Below, piece after piece: positions 28,101 through 40,100 of a stretch of 64,000 nucleotides of DNA (position 1 is the first letter of the stretch; the number at the start of each line of letters is the position of its first letter). The stretch is taken from positions 188,001 through 252,000 of the forward strand of contig JAQGDQ010000007.1 in the NCBI GenBank assembly GCA_030141605.1. The letters run 5' to 3'. Below the pieces are notes generated by a model. The model ran no database searches and was not told the origin of the DNA. It saw only the letters and a program-made list of their open reading frames with translations. Position numbers and translations under genes: made by a program. This DNA is from Tubiluchus corallicola (taxonomy: Eukaryota; Priapulida; Priapulimorpha; Priapulimorphida; Tubiluchidae).

Positions 28101-31100
28101 ACCGCTGGTCACAGAATAAGACATATTTGATTTCCTACAGTACTTGTATTTTCATTGCTTATCCTTTTTAAAGGCATCCAAAGGCCTTGAACGCCTTGAG
28201 TTGTGAACTCGCAGTGTTTACAAGGCACTCGAATTGTGCACTCAGTTAATGCCTTATGTTTGAAGGTCAGCTGCAGGTATAAGCTGCCAAGGTGTAATGT
28301 CCAACGGGCAGCAGTAATCATGTGCATGGTGCTTTAAATCGGTAAGTTACTAATTGGTACTAAATACTATAGTGCTCATTTACGTTCGCTGGGAGAAAAT
28401 GGAAGCTAAAGCAGAGTCAGACGTACCAAGAGTTATACACTGGTGCATACCCCGGAGCCTGTCCACTGTATTCATGAGATCCATAATGACTAATACCAAT
28501 ATAAAAGTGAGTATTTACTAGTGTAATTGTAATTACATGACATGCAAAAGTTGTTCACTTTGCAAGCGACTGTAAATATTTTTATGCTGAAAATGTTGTG
28601 ATGGAGAGAGGGCAAACCAACTCCCTTACTTTTTTCTAGAAGACACACTTCTCATTTTTCGTTTAGCTACAATTTTTAATGGCACTTTTAACCCAATTTT
28701 CAATAAAATGGAGCACATAAGAATATGAATGCCCTTATTTATACTTCTGGGAAAAACGATGTACCCTAGTGAGCATATATCTAGTGATCATATACCCCTA
28801 GTATCTGAGTACACTCACTATTAAGTATACTAGTGAGCATACACTCCTAGCATCTGAGTACACTATCTACACAAACAACTCTTTTGAAAGTAGTATATAA
28901 AAATAAGATGAATGCCATTTGAGGATCGCCTGGATCGGTTTAATTGAAACAAGTAGAAGAGACAATTTATTAACAAATAAACTCAATATTTTGACTACCT
29001 AATAGCTGCGTGATGTGCCCTTGAGAATCATTGAAATATGAGTTTAGCTGTTAACAAATCATCTCTTGTATCCATTTAGCTAATTCAGCCTAAAAACTTA
29101 TACAGACTGTTTAAAACACTTTTGGCAGGTCTTTTTTGAACCGTACATTGCGGCATACTACTTTGGAAATGACAGACTCAGCAATCGCTATGAGGAGGAC
29201 ATCAAGAAAGACACAAGTGGCTCATTTGATAAATATGCTAATCAAACATGCAAAAGTATTAAAGCAACTTTGGAAGCAGATTATCCAGGTATTCAGTAAA
29301 TCAAGAAAAACTATTGAAAGTGAATAATGTTTTAGTAGAAGTGATCATCATCGTATACTGGAACTGATGCAAAAAAAGTTTCAACATAATGACGTCAAAG
29401 TGGTTGTTTGCAAAAAACTGAAAGTAAAAAAATTAAAAGAATGGAAAATATATGGTGAAACAAAAATTGTAGAATAATTACTAAAAACAATTATTTAAAA
29501 AATTATTAAATTGGGATTCATTTAAAAATGGATGAAGTGCAAACTGGTGAAAATGAATAAGTGAAAATCCCTTCAGAACAGACAACTGTTGAGGGTTGAA
29601 ATATTACTCTCTCTTGTTACTCAGGCAGTAAAAGAGTCGCTTTAGTTATAATATAATTTGCTAACCTAAATATGCCTTGTAATACGTATGGCTCTAGATT
29701 CAATTCGACCAGTGCCAGAGCTTGAAAAATGGGGCCCAACAGCAGGTCTTATATTATCTTTATAGTGGGCTGAACTTTACATTTTTGGCTCTAGCAATAC
29801 TTATCAATTCTGCTTTTGCAGAGGGCATCTGGTTTTCTACAGTTCAAATTTGGAAAATTAAGAGGGTATTTTATCATCAGGTCTTCAAAATAGAGATGTA
29901 ACACCTGACACCAGTTAACCTAGCACCTCAACTGGCCACAATATTACATCCAACAATATCATGGCCATCAATTTCCCTTAACCACCAGCTTTTCATCCTT
30001 TATGTCTCAAATTATGCTTGGTGTTATAGAAAGTTCATATCTTTCATACAATTAGTGGTCTCACTAGAATCTAGAATAGTCAAACTGGAAGATGTGTCCT
30101 AAAATGCAGGATCACAACCTGCAAAGGCTTTCACTTGTAAGGAATACATTACCAATAAAAATTTAGTCTTTGGCACATGACATTTATACTTTTTACAACT
30201 TACAGATAAGGAAGCCATATTTGTTAAAAACATGGCATATTTTGTGTGGCAACATGCTAATAATTCTTCCATACTGCCTGATGGGTACATCCACACATTT
30301 CAAATGAGAAACCCAAGAAAAACCATTCCATCACTGTACAATATGACTGTAAGCGGATCTAAAAGTGGTAAGTGCAGAAATATTTTTTGGCTTCCATCAG
30401 CTGTGGCACTTGAAGGAACATAATATTTCAAGACGATTAAACTGGAGCTGAAGAGATACAATTCAACTTTCTGTGGCTTTCTCATTCAAATTTTCTGCTT
30501 AGTTATTTCAAATTCCACATGAAGAATGAATTTCTCTTCTAAATTTAACATGAAGAGAAAGAAGTTTTCCCTTTCAAATTTTACACAAAAATAGGTTTCT
30601 CTTTCGAATTTAACATAAAGATCAGCTCTATTTTTGAATCCAGTTGAAAGATAGGCCTAATCTTTTGAATTAGAATTGAGATTTCGAATTAGCATGAAAC
30701 CAGTTTCATACTGAGCCAAAACAAAGGCTTTCTTGTCGAATTCAGTATAAAACTGATAAACATAGCCATTTCAATCTTGAATATAGCATTAAGTTAGATT
30801 TTGTTAACATTTTGTGTATTGAATTTAGCATGAAAATGCAGTAAGATGAAAATTAATATGTGGGAAAATTAATACAATCACTTTTTCTATTTGTTAAATT
30901 TGTAGGCGAGAATTACTTTGATCCGAAAGAAGTGGGTTTCAAGGAATTAAGGCAGTTGTACGATCACGTGACAAACGTGTTGGGACAAGAAGCTATTGTA
31001 ATTGATAGTGATGACCTTGCATGTCATCCAGGTAACAGTCGTTTATAGTGGACATCAATGAAAACTGTGTCTCCGTATCATTATAACACCTGAATTATAT

Positions 31101-34100
31101 GACCAAATTCATAACAAATGAATGCATGACCAGTCCCAATATAAAAACACAAAAGCATCGGTCATTTTGACAAAAGATGAAGAAAGTTCTACACTTTAAA
31201 AGGTGGTTCAAAAAGGCTAGTACAGGATACCTACTGAAAGCTATGAGCAAAAAATAACAGAAATAAATGCAAAAACTACCTATAATTAGCACAAAAATGA
31301 AAAGGTAGCATTTTTACATTTGAACTCATGAATATCAAAAAAATTTCTTGGGTAAAATTAAACCAGCAGTCAAATCCCAACCAACTCATTGATACAAACT
31401 ACATATAAATAATATCCGCTCGTGTGTTCAAAAATTCCGCAAAGCAGTTCTGATTCCTTAGCTGACAGCAAGGAAAATAGCCAAAGGAGTTCTGAATTAG
31501 AGATACGCATGTACTAACAATCACATATGAACTTATATGAGCTTGGTATTATTAACATTAGTTCCTTGAATGTGTCCTATGCTTTTCCCTTATGATGTTT
31601 TCTACGGAAGACATGGCGCCGTTGAATGATGATTCGCTTAACGTTGTGTTATTCTAAAATGCTTTAGCATTGTTCTAGCTATCACGACTCTCTGACAGGC
31701 TTCTCATTTTAACTGATTATGTATTACGAACTTTCCTTAAATATCGAACATCATCATAATACATGTGATGCAACTTATCTTCACTCTGTTTTAGTAAATC
31801 ATATAATTAAATGACATAGCATTTTAAGAATTCTTTATAAATTTGTTTCAGAATCGATCATCAAGCAATACTGCCATAAGACAGGATTGCAATTTAAAGA
31901 TACAATGTTAGACTGGTCTGCGTGCCCAATTGAAGACATGTCTCCATTTCAAGGCTGGGAATCCTGGCTTGAAAACATGCTCAATTCAACGCATTTTATT
32001 CCACCATCATCAAAAAAGATACCAGTGCCGACTGATAGTTTACCAGAAATCATACAGCAGTGTATTAATGAAGCTTTGCCTCATTATGAACATATGTACG
32101 CTAACCGCATTGTACCTTGAAACTCGTGGTTAATACTTTTCAATATTAAGCATACATGCTAACTATTCACTACATCTAAAGCAAAAACATTTGCTACTGT
32201 AAACTTGCAATATTTCACTAATTTCTAATCTTTTTCCTGCTATCACTTGAACAGGTAATATACATTGACAGAGATTCAAATGGTAACCAAAGCCAAAAAC
32301 TTCTTTTACTAAGCATCTTTGCCTCAGCCTTTAACACAGTGCCGCCTCAGAAGTCATTCTACATGCTTACGATGCGAGCCAAAATAGTGACACAAATGTT
32401 CAAGAAACCGCCACATACATCAACAAGAAAAAAGTTGATGTTGAAAATAAACCAACACTTGCACTTACCGAATCTAAACTTTGCAGCTTAAATCCATAGA
32501 CAGCACCTCGCTTTGAGCTGTTCATGTAATTGCCAAAAGCCAGAATTATCTAAGAAATAGTAAATAAATTAGTTTGACTTCAAAAAAAAGAAAGTGTAAA
32601 AACAGTTTGTTTCGTAGCAGCAATTTAATTAGTTTCAACTCAAAGATAGATTTAGAGGAATGATATACTTCTTGAGAAAACAACATTTCCTAAAACAATC
32701 CGGCATTGGTACAAGAAAGACTTCTCAGTGCCCTAGAACCAATTATTATTGCCACTCATCAGTGGTCTAACATCACCACACAACCCACAAAGATTTTATA
32801 TTGTACCTTCTTCTTGGAAAATTCTCCAATTAACATAGAGTCCTAAATCGAGTGAAATCTAAGCAAATAATGGGAAGGTATTTAAATTGTGTATTTCAAG
32901 TCAACGAAAATAATCTGAAACTGAAATGTGAATTTGTCATTCACTACAAGACATTTCTAATCCAAGATAAATATAATGGATATAAATGCACTAACGTCCA
33001 AATATTTTTAAAATTCTGGGTCTAGTTTGAAAAAGACAATTTTGATGGCAGAAAATTTGTTATTGATTGGGTTGTCTAACAGCAAGCTAAATTTGCCAAT
33101 TTGGGCAGAGTGAAATAAAAATAAGTTTTACAAATTACACCCCTTTCACATAACAATGATTTCATAAATCAACTCACCTCCAACATTTTTCGAACTTTGT
33201 GAGAATTCTTAACAGATCTTGAAGCACCGATCACAGCAATTAGTTGCTATAAAGATAGGATAAATGTAATTAGTACGAGATGACTGTAAGTTGTCAGTGA
33301 TAATATCATTAAGTTTTTCAATGTTGTATGGGTAATAAGTTGGTAAAAGCAATGTTGTAAATTTTTAGGAATTTATCATAGTGTGAACAGTGCATTAGCG
33401 AATCGATATCAAATGCTAAATTATAGTACAATTTTACAAGCTTATATAGTTTTTATGCTCCAAGGTGAAAAAATACCAAGTCTGTGTTATTTTCTATATA
33501 ATGCTTCTCATTCTAGTTACAAAACAATGCAGGCAAAAGAAAAAGGAAAATCAGTAGTGCTGGTGAAACTTCTCAAACTACTGGAATCAAGGCTGATAAA
33601 AATACCACTGAGGCAGCATTTGATATTTTCAGTTTTGTCAGAAGTTATTACCATGAAGCTACTGTAGTGGGCAGATACTTATACTGAAAAGCAAGAATCT
33701 AAACTCACCGGAGTAATTAGGCTGATGTTATCACTGAAGTTCCCAACGAATGCCATAACTTGCAGTTTCTGCTGTAGCCTCTCAATTTTCACCATCTAGA
33801 GAATAGTTAAAGGGCATGGTGCATATTACTAATATTCAACAACTAGGATTATTAAGTACACATCTTCCATCAATGGAATCGTACAGATACTAAGCTATAT
33901 ATACTTTCATTTATGCCAACTCTAACCACGTCAAAAACAGGTTTACAGTTATACCACAGAACTCAATTTTGCAAAGTAAGTAAACTGAATGTTTCTTTCT
34001 AGATATTATTCTTAATAGTCAAAAGAGAATTGCTGCAAATGCAAATTCACACAATTACAAGCTTGGCTAGTGAACTAACAAACAAAAAAATGAAATCAAC

Positions 34101-37100
34101 CTTCACTAAACAAATATGATAATTACCGATAAAACAAACTTATCTTCGTCTGTCAACATCTCAATTGGTTTCTTTTCTTTTTCGTATCTTTTGAAAGCTT
34201 TAATCTGGAAAACAAGTAGGAACAATGGAATTTAATTAAAAGCAGACGCAAACAGCTACAGCATTTGACTTCAACAAGGAAATGCAAAATCTTCAAGAAT
34301 TGTTATTGCATGCTATCAAAAAGTTTGATGCACCAAAAGACACTTTCTGTTGATGGTGAAAATGACAGCTGTGCAGTAAAACATCAAATTTCAGTCAACA
34401 CCACAACAATTATGACAATGGCTATCAAAATAAATGTCACTTTTCTAAAACAGCATTTAATGAGCAATTCTGGATTCAGGGAGGGTACGTTAATCAGTGC
34501 AGTGGCAGAAATCGCACAGACATAGATACTCACCATTTAAGTTACTAGGTTTCAGGAGAAAATCAAAAGCCCATTTTATCAAAGAGCAGTACTAGCTAAG
34601 TTATGATTGCAGTTAACAGCAAAATAAGTAATAACAAATTATGTTCTATCAATAAAAGTCGAACTCAGATCTTGCACTGTCAACAACGCTTCTAGCTACT
34701 GCTTGTAGTATTGTAAAATTATTCAAAAATCTAAATCGTGATTTGCAAATGTTTGATGGTTTTAATGTGACTAAAAGCAGCTGAATTACCTCTTCATCAT
34801 TGGGAAGCAGCTTGAGCAAAATTTCCACAAAATCTAGTGGCAAAACTTTCAGGTCAAGTCGATTTATTGACCTCGTAATCGTTTCATGTTGCATTTCTGC
34901 CTTTCGCAAAAATATAGCTGAAAATAAACATAAACTTCCTATAAAAAAACAAACAACCAGGGCCAAAAAAGGCAGTTTAGACACAGGCTAATTTAAAACA
35001 CTGTTTTAATGTTATAAATTGCATTCCACTCAATAGATGGGAGTATTGAATGATATGCATATGAAAGTATGAAAACCATAACTTTCAAGAAAGAAACAAG
35101 CGATATTTAAAAAACTTTGTAATGCATAGATAAGCCGAAGGCAAAACTTACCAACATTCCGCAATCGGTTTGCTTCCATTAAACTGACAGCTTCCTTCTT
35201 TTTCTTAACATCTGGCCCATCTTGGTCACCCAATTGCAGACCAGTTCCTAATTTGAAAGTTTCTTCGAATTCAGAAAATGGAATGACCTAGTGAGTTGCA
35301 GCAAACAATGATTACTTACACACTTGATAATTCTAGGTGATGATGACAACAATGAAAAGTGAAGTCCTAATTATGCAACATTAATCGGTTGACTGAAACT
35401 GATTGAGAACTCATGGGTTGCCATAAACAATTGCAACTTGATTTTACAAAACAACTTACAGCATATTACATTGCTTTCAAAACAAATATCAAAAAAGCAG
35501 GGGTGAGCTAAAATGGCCGACAATATTTTTAATCAATGCTACTGCTGTCACACTTAAGCTGTTTTCGCAAGATGCACCATACATATACTTAACATTCCTG
35601 ACAGTAAAAAATTGTGGTGTATTTTTTCTGAACAACATAAAACAACTGTACAGCTTATGCAGAATAATGTACATTAACCTAGCCACTAGGGGGCATAATC
35701 AACAAAACATACGAAAAAAGATCGCTTTTCATATCTGCAGAACAGATAATCTCCAGAGCTGCAAAACAGCAAATTAGTAAAAACAGCTGTCACTGTTGTT
35801 ATTGTTGTTGCTGTTGCTGCTGCTGTTGTTGTTGTTGTTGTTGTTATTACTATCATCGTTACTACCAATATCGTTAATAATATAGGGTACTCCTGTGAAA
35901 TATTAATAATTTCTAATACCTTAAGTAGAGGTTCATCATCTAATTCTGTAAATACAGTATCCTTAAGCTGTGCAGGCTTCAGAGCTATCCAGTTTAACAA
36001 TGGCAGCCTGTATTTAGTCTGAATCTTCCGTTTTATTGTCATCGCTGAAACAAAAATTCAACTTTCCAATTATGTGGCATTTCAACTATCTAAAAGTTCA
36101 AATATAATTTTAATCAAAACCCGGTTTTGTTGTAACTGGAATTCACTGCTGAAATAAAATGTCAAGTTCGTCTATTAGGAATTCAGTTATTCAGAATTTC
36201 AATATCCAAACTATGAATTATGCAGACACCATCTCAACAATGATCCCTGACCTAACACCGGATCTTCTACTTAATGACTATAGCTGATAACTAAGACTGA
36301 GATAACTGAGATCTAATCAACTTTCACTTATCTGAATTCTGAATCAACAAAATTCAAGCATAATGACGGGTATAATAGTTTAATAATAAATGCAATATTA
36401 ACAGTTCAGTTTTTTACTTCAATGTGCAACTTTATCATTTATAGACATATACAATAGACAGTGCACCTGCATCAAAAAAAAAGTAAAATAAAACCAGCAA
36501 AACTGTTAAGTGGTGTAGCCTTTACTACTTTTATTCCTTTGATATGGTCAAATAGACTAATAGATCAAGACTGTGACAAAAGCTTAGTTAAAATAATCAA
36601 TTCGTTTCCCACACAAATCCTTGCTATACGAATCCTTACTCCAAAATTCAGATACAAATTAATAAAGTCAATTTAATTACCTCCAGGAGGTGCTGGTATT
36701 CCACCTGGTGGAGGTGGTGCACCAGGCGGGGGCGGAGGTGGTGGTCCTGGTGGAGGTGTTGGCTCAGCTGGTGCTGGAGGTGGTGGCGGTGGTGGTGGAG
36801 GGGGCGCTACACTGCCACCTACACCTTCCCCTCTGCCTCCGCCCATACCGACTCCTCCAGGTCCAAATCCGCCTCCTTTACCAGCTAATACTGCATCCAC
36901 ATTTCCTTGTACTGAAAACAAAATAGTTTTTGCTTAGCACAACAAACAGATTTGATTAATGACATATAAAACATAATTAGTCTTAGAACATGCACATTAA
37001 GCGTGAGAATAATTATTATTACAGTAGTCGCTGCTTAATAGACTCAATCGCTTAATTGACTCAAAACCGCCTGGAACGCGCCGCTTCTATTCAAATGTAC

Positions 37101-40100
37101 ATAAAAACTATCGGTAATTGACTCAAATAACTTCGCTTAATTGACTCAATATTTTTCCTTCACCTACTTAACACAAGACATTTGTATGTGCCCAAACAGC
37201 GTTTCCTACTTTTATGTCATCATACTTCCCTTTTACTTCCCTTTTGTGCATTATATATGTAGAAACAATCATGTTAAGTACCATTTTGTTTGTAAACAGG
37301 TACGTTTATCATGCGCTAATAGTCTAGCGTAGCGATTTTGCTTTGAATCTGTTACCCGCTCACCCACTGCAATTAACCTCGTTACCCAAAGAATTTCTGG
37401 AAGCTAAATTTGCCTACTGGTTACCTTTTGAAGCTTTAGTTGCAAATCACGCGTTCAGGCTTAATGAGTTAATAGTCAAAGATGCAGGTACAGTAATCAG
37501 CCAGTATTCCTTGTGACTTACAAGAGTAAACATCATACAGCAAATAAGAGCACAGAGTTAAGAAGGGTGGTTTCAGCAATGGAGAAAGCGTGTGTGATTT
37601 AGAAAAGTATAGTTTTTAATTTATTGTTAATTCACTTATATAAATTAATATTTTAAAATGTTTTTTCTAATTTTTAACTGCACAAAGGAATTACTTCGTT
37701 TCTAAAATTTATTAAAAGCCTTTGTACTGCATAGTAAGCCGATAACTCATAGTTCTATAGCAATAATACTACACCCATCGGTTAATAGGTTCAATCGGTT
37801 AATTGGGTTAAAACACGTTGGTGCCAAAGTGAGTCTATTAAGCGGCGACTACTGTACTTAATAAAAAGTAACAAATGTATAAGAATTTCCAATGTTTTTA
37901 ATTTCAGTTTGATAAAGAATAAAACACAACAATATTATAGCGTAATTAATATGATAGTTTTAAAACAACATTGTGTCCACCATCAGTAACGATATGCATT
38001 CTAGTTGAAAGTGCTAAAACCCTTTCTTTTCTATCTTGACTGAAGATGGACACAAGTGCAATTCAGACTAAAAGCCTTATTTTTAATTTGCACTGATCAT
38101 GTTAATCCATTCTGTTAAAGTTTCATTTGCACATTGCAAAAAAAAATAAGAACGTAAAAATAAACAATGCTATTATGTTTGCTAAATGAGCAAAAACAAC
38201 TTGATGCAAATATGTAAAACAAAAACTATTTAAATGCACAAGCACAATACTGAATTTTAAAAAAAACTGAGATTTTTTACACTCCACTGAGCCTCGAACA
38301 GAAGATCTTTTGCTTTCCGGGCAACTATGCTCATATCTTTTAAATATTAGTTATTTGCCATTTTGATCAATTTCAAAATACCATCACTATGATGAAAGTT
38401 ATTCAAAGATACAGAAACCATATTAATGAAATGATAATAGCATTTAGACGAACCATTGCTCTGGCAAAATTTTGTCTTCCCTTGAAAAAAGCCATAGAAA
38501 TTGATAGCAAAATCTGACTCACATTTTAGTGTTTCCTTTAAGGCCTGCAGCTCCAACTCCCTTTCTTGAAGAAGTGTTCTCTTGTGTTTAGAATCCTCCT
38601 CTTTTTCTATGATGAGAGTTTGAAGATTCGTAAGCTGCACGCTCGTACTTTGTAAAGCCGCCTAAGAAAAACAGCGAATCAATCTAACAATAGGTTACAC
38701 GTGAAAACTTAAAACTAAAAGGACACAAAACAGAATGCAGTTCTACCAATTTTGAATTTGTAATTTACAATGTGTTAAACACCTGAGAACATAGTGAACC
38801 ATTGGCTAAACTGAGCAAACACTCATAATAATCTCATGGCTTTATGTGGTCTGAAAGGATTAAAAGTTAAATTGACAATATACTCTTTGTAATTCTAAAT
38901 TAACATTATAAATACAATTTCTTATTCACAAAAAATTATTTCTTTTATATCGAAGTAAATTTTGATAAATCCTATAATTCCTTATGATACACTAACTCCG
39001 ATGAGTAAGACAACAAACAATAATTTTATTATGAATGGTGCTGCCAACTTAAAACGATGGAAAATAGAGCTAAAATGCTCAGTTTTTAAAAACGTTCAAA
39101 AATCATAACCTGATATATTATGCTTTTGACAAAGGAATGGCACATTAAAACACAATTTTAAGCAACAACAACTTAATCCTCACAAATGTTCTATGCATTT
39201 TAATAAATAATCTTTTATAACTCTAATAATGAACTAAATTCTAGTCTACATGAAACCATACATAATATTCATCCCTTTCTTTCGTCGTGTCCATCATAGC
39301 ATTTTCCAGTTCTACTATTTTAGCCATTGATTCATTCTCTAAATCATGCATTCGTTCCACAGTCTGAAAAATAAGCAAACAAACAAACATGTAAATAATT
39401 CATAGTCTCAGCAGTTGCATGAACAATAATATTTCATAAAACTCACTAGCTACAGAATGTATTCTATCTTTCATGCATTTAACAGTTCAGTTGTTCTTTC
39501 GCCTATTTGTTCTTTTTGAAGTGAACAATTCATTCACGCAGTGTTTCACTTATCCTTTCATACCTTCATTCATTCACACATTTACTCACTCACCATAATC
39601 AAACTCTGTTGATCGAGACAGAAGTGATCAACTGCAAATATTTCTGTTAATTACGAAACATAGGTAGTTGCAACAGTGTTCTAATATCTATAAATAACTT
39701 TCTGGCAAGGTAGTTTATATTTTTAGGTTTACCTTCTCTATAATATTTATTATACGTATGTTAGCTGAACTGGAAATATATAGGTGTCTTCTAACAGCTT
39801 ACTTCTCTTAACATACTATAAACTTATTTGTTTTTTATTTGTTTATTAGACAAAAACACCATTACAGTTACTTACACAGATATACTAAATGCAATTGCAC
39901 AAATGGAAAACAAAATTGCTGCAAATTCTTATTAAGTGAACAATTAATTAGTGAACAAACGACATGCAACTATTTGCAGATGAAGCTATAAGCTTGGTCT
40001 TGGAAATCCCTGCAATCCATTGTGTATTGTTAAGTGTTAGGGATGGGATAAAAGAGATGAGCAATGAAAAGGTTTGACATGTCAGTAAAATAGCGGTGTA

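Larger units (their letters stand above)
16083..32468 (-). other. Formin intron 21 (16.4 kb) hosting nested genes
   Basis: Donor GTAAGT reads from 32468 downwards; the acceptor TTTTTTTCAG ends at 16083. It is the largest formin intron in the window. It contains three intact sulfotransferase-like genes on the opposite strand, one decayed copy, a glutamate receptor-like pseudogene, LINE remains, a pogo-like MITE and several tandem repeats. Confidence 0.9.
14849..36044 (-). other. Formin FH2 domain (coding exons 15-24)
   Basis: Residues about 588-970 form the donut-shaped actin-binding dimer. It starts with [17 protein letters not shown], including the lasso tryptophan. Also present are [27 protein letters not shown], the FH2 signature [20 protein letters not shown] (exon 21) and [16 protein letters not shown] (exon 24). 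No obvious key residue is missing. The 16.4 kb intron between exons 21 and 22 falls right after the signature and holds the nested sulfotransferase genes. Confidence 0.9.

Noticed and set aside
33383-33667. 94-codon plus-strand ORF in a formin intron
   Set aside because: No domain, no splice context; it lies between minus-strand formin exons.
35787-35846. Polyglutamine tract in the formin
   Set aside because: The CAA/CAG run lies downstream of a clear GTATTAG donor whose phase fits the next exon, so it is intronic.
36690-36926. Plus-strand valine/leucine-rich ORF
   Set aside because: Antisense shadow of the formin FH1 proline/glycine exon.
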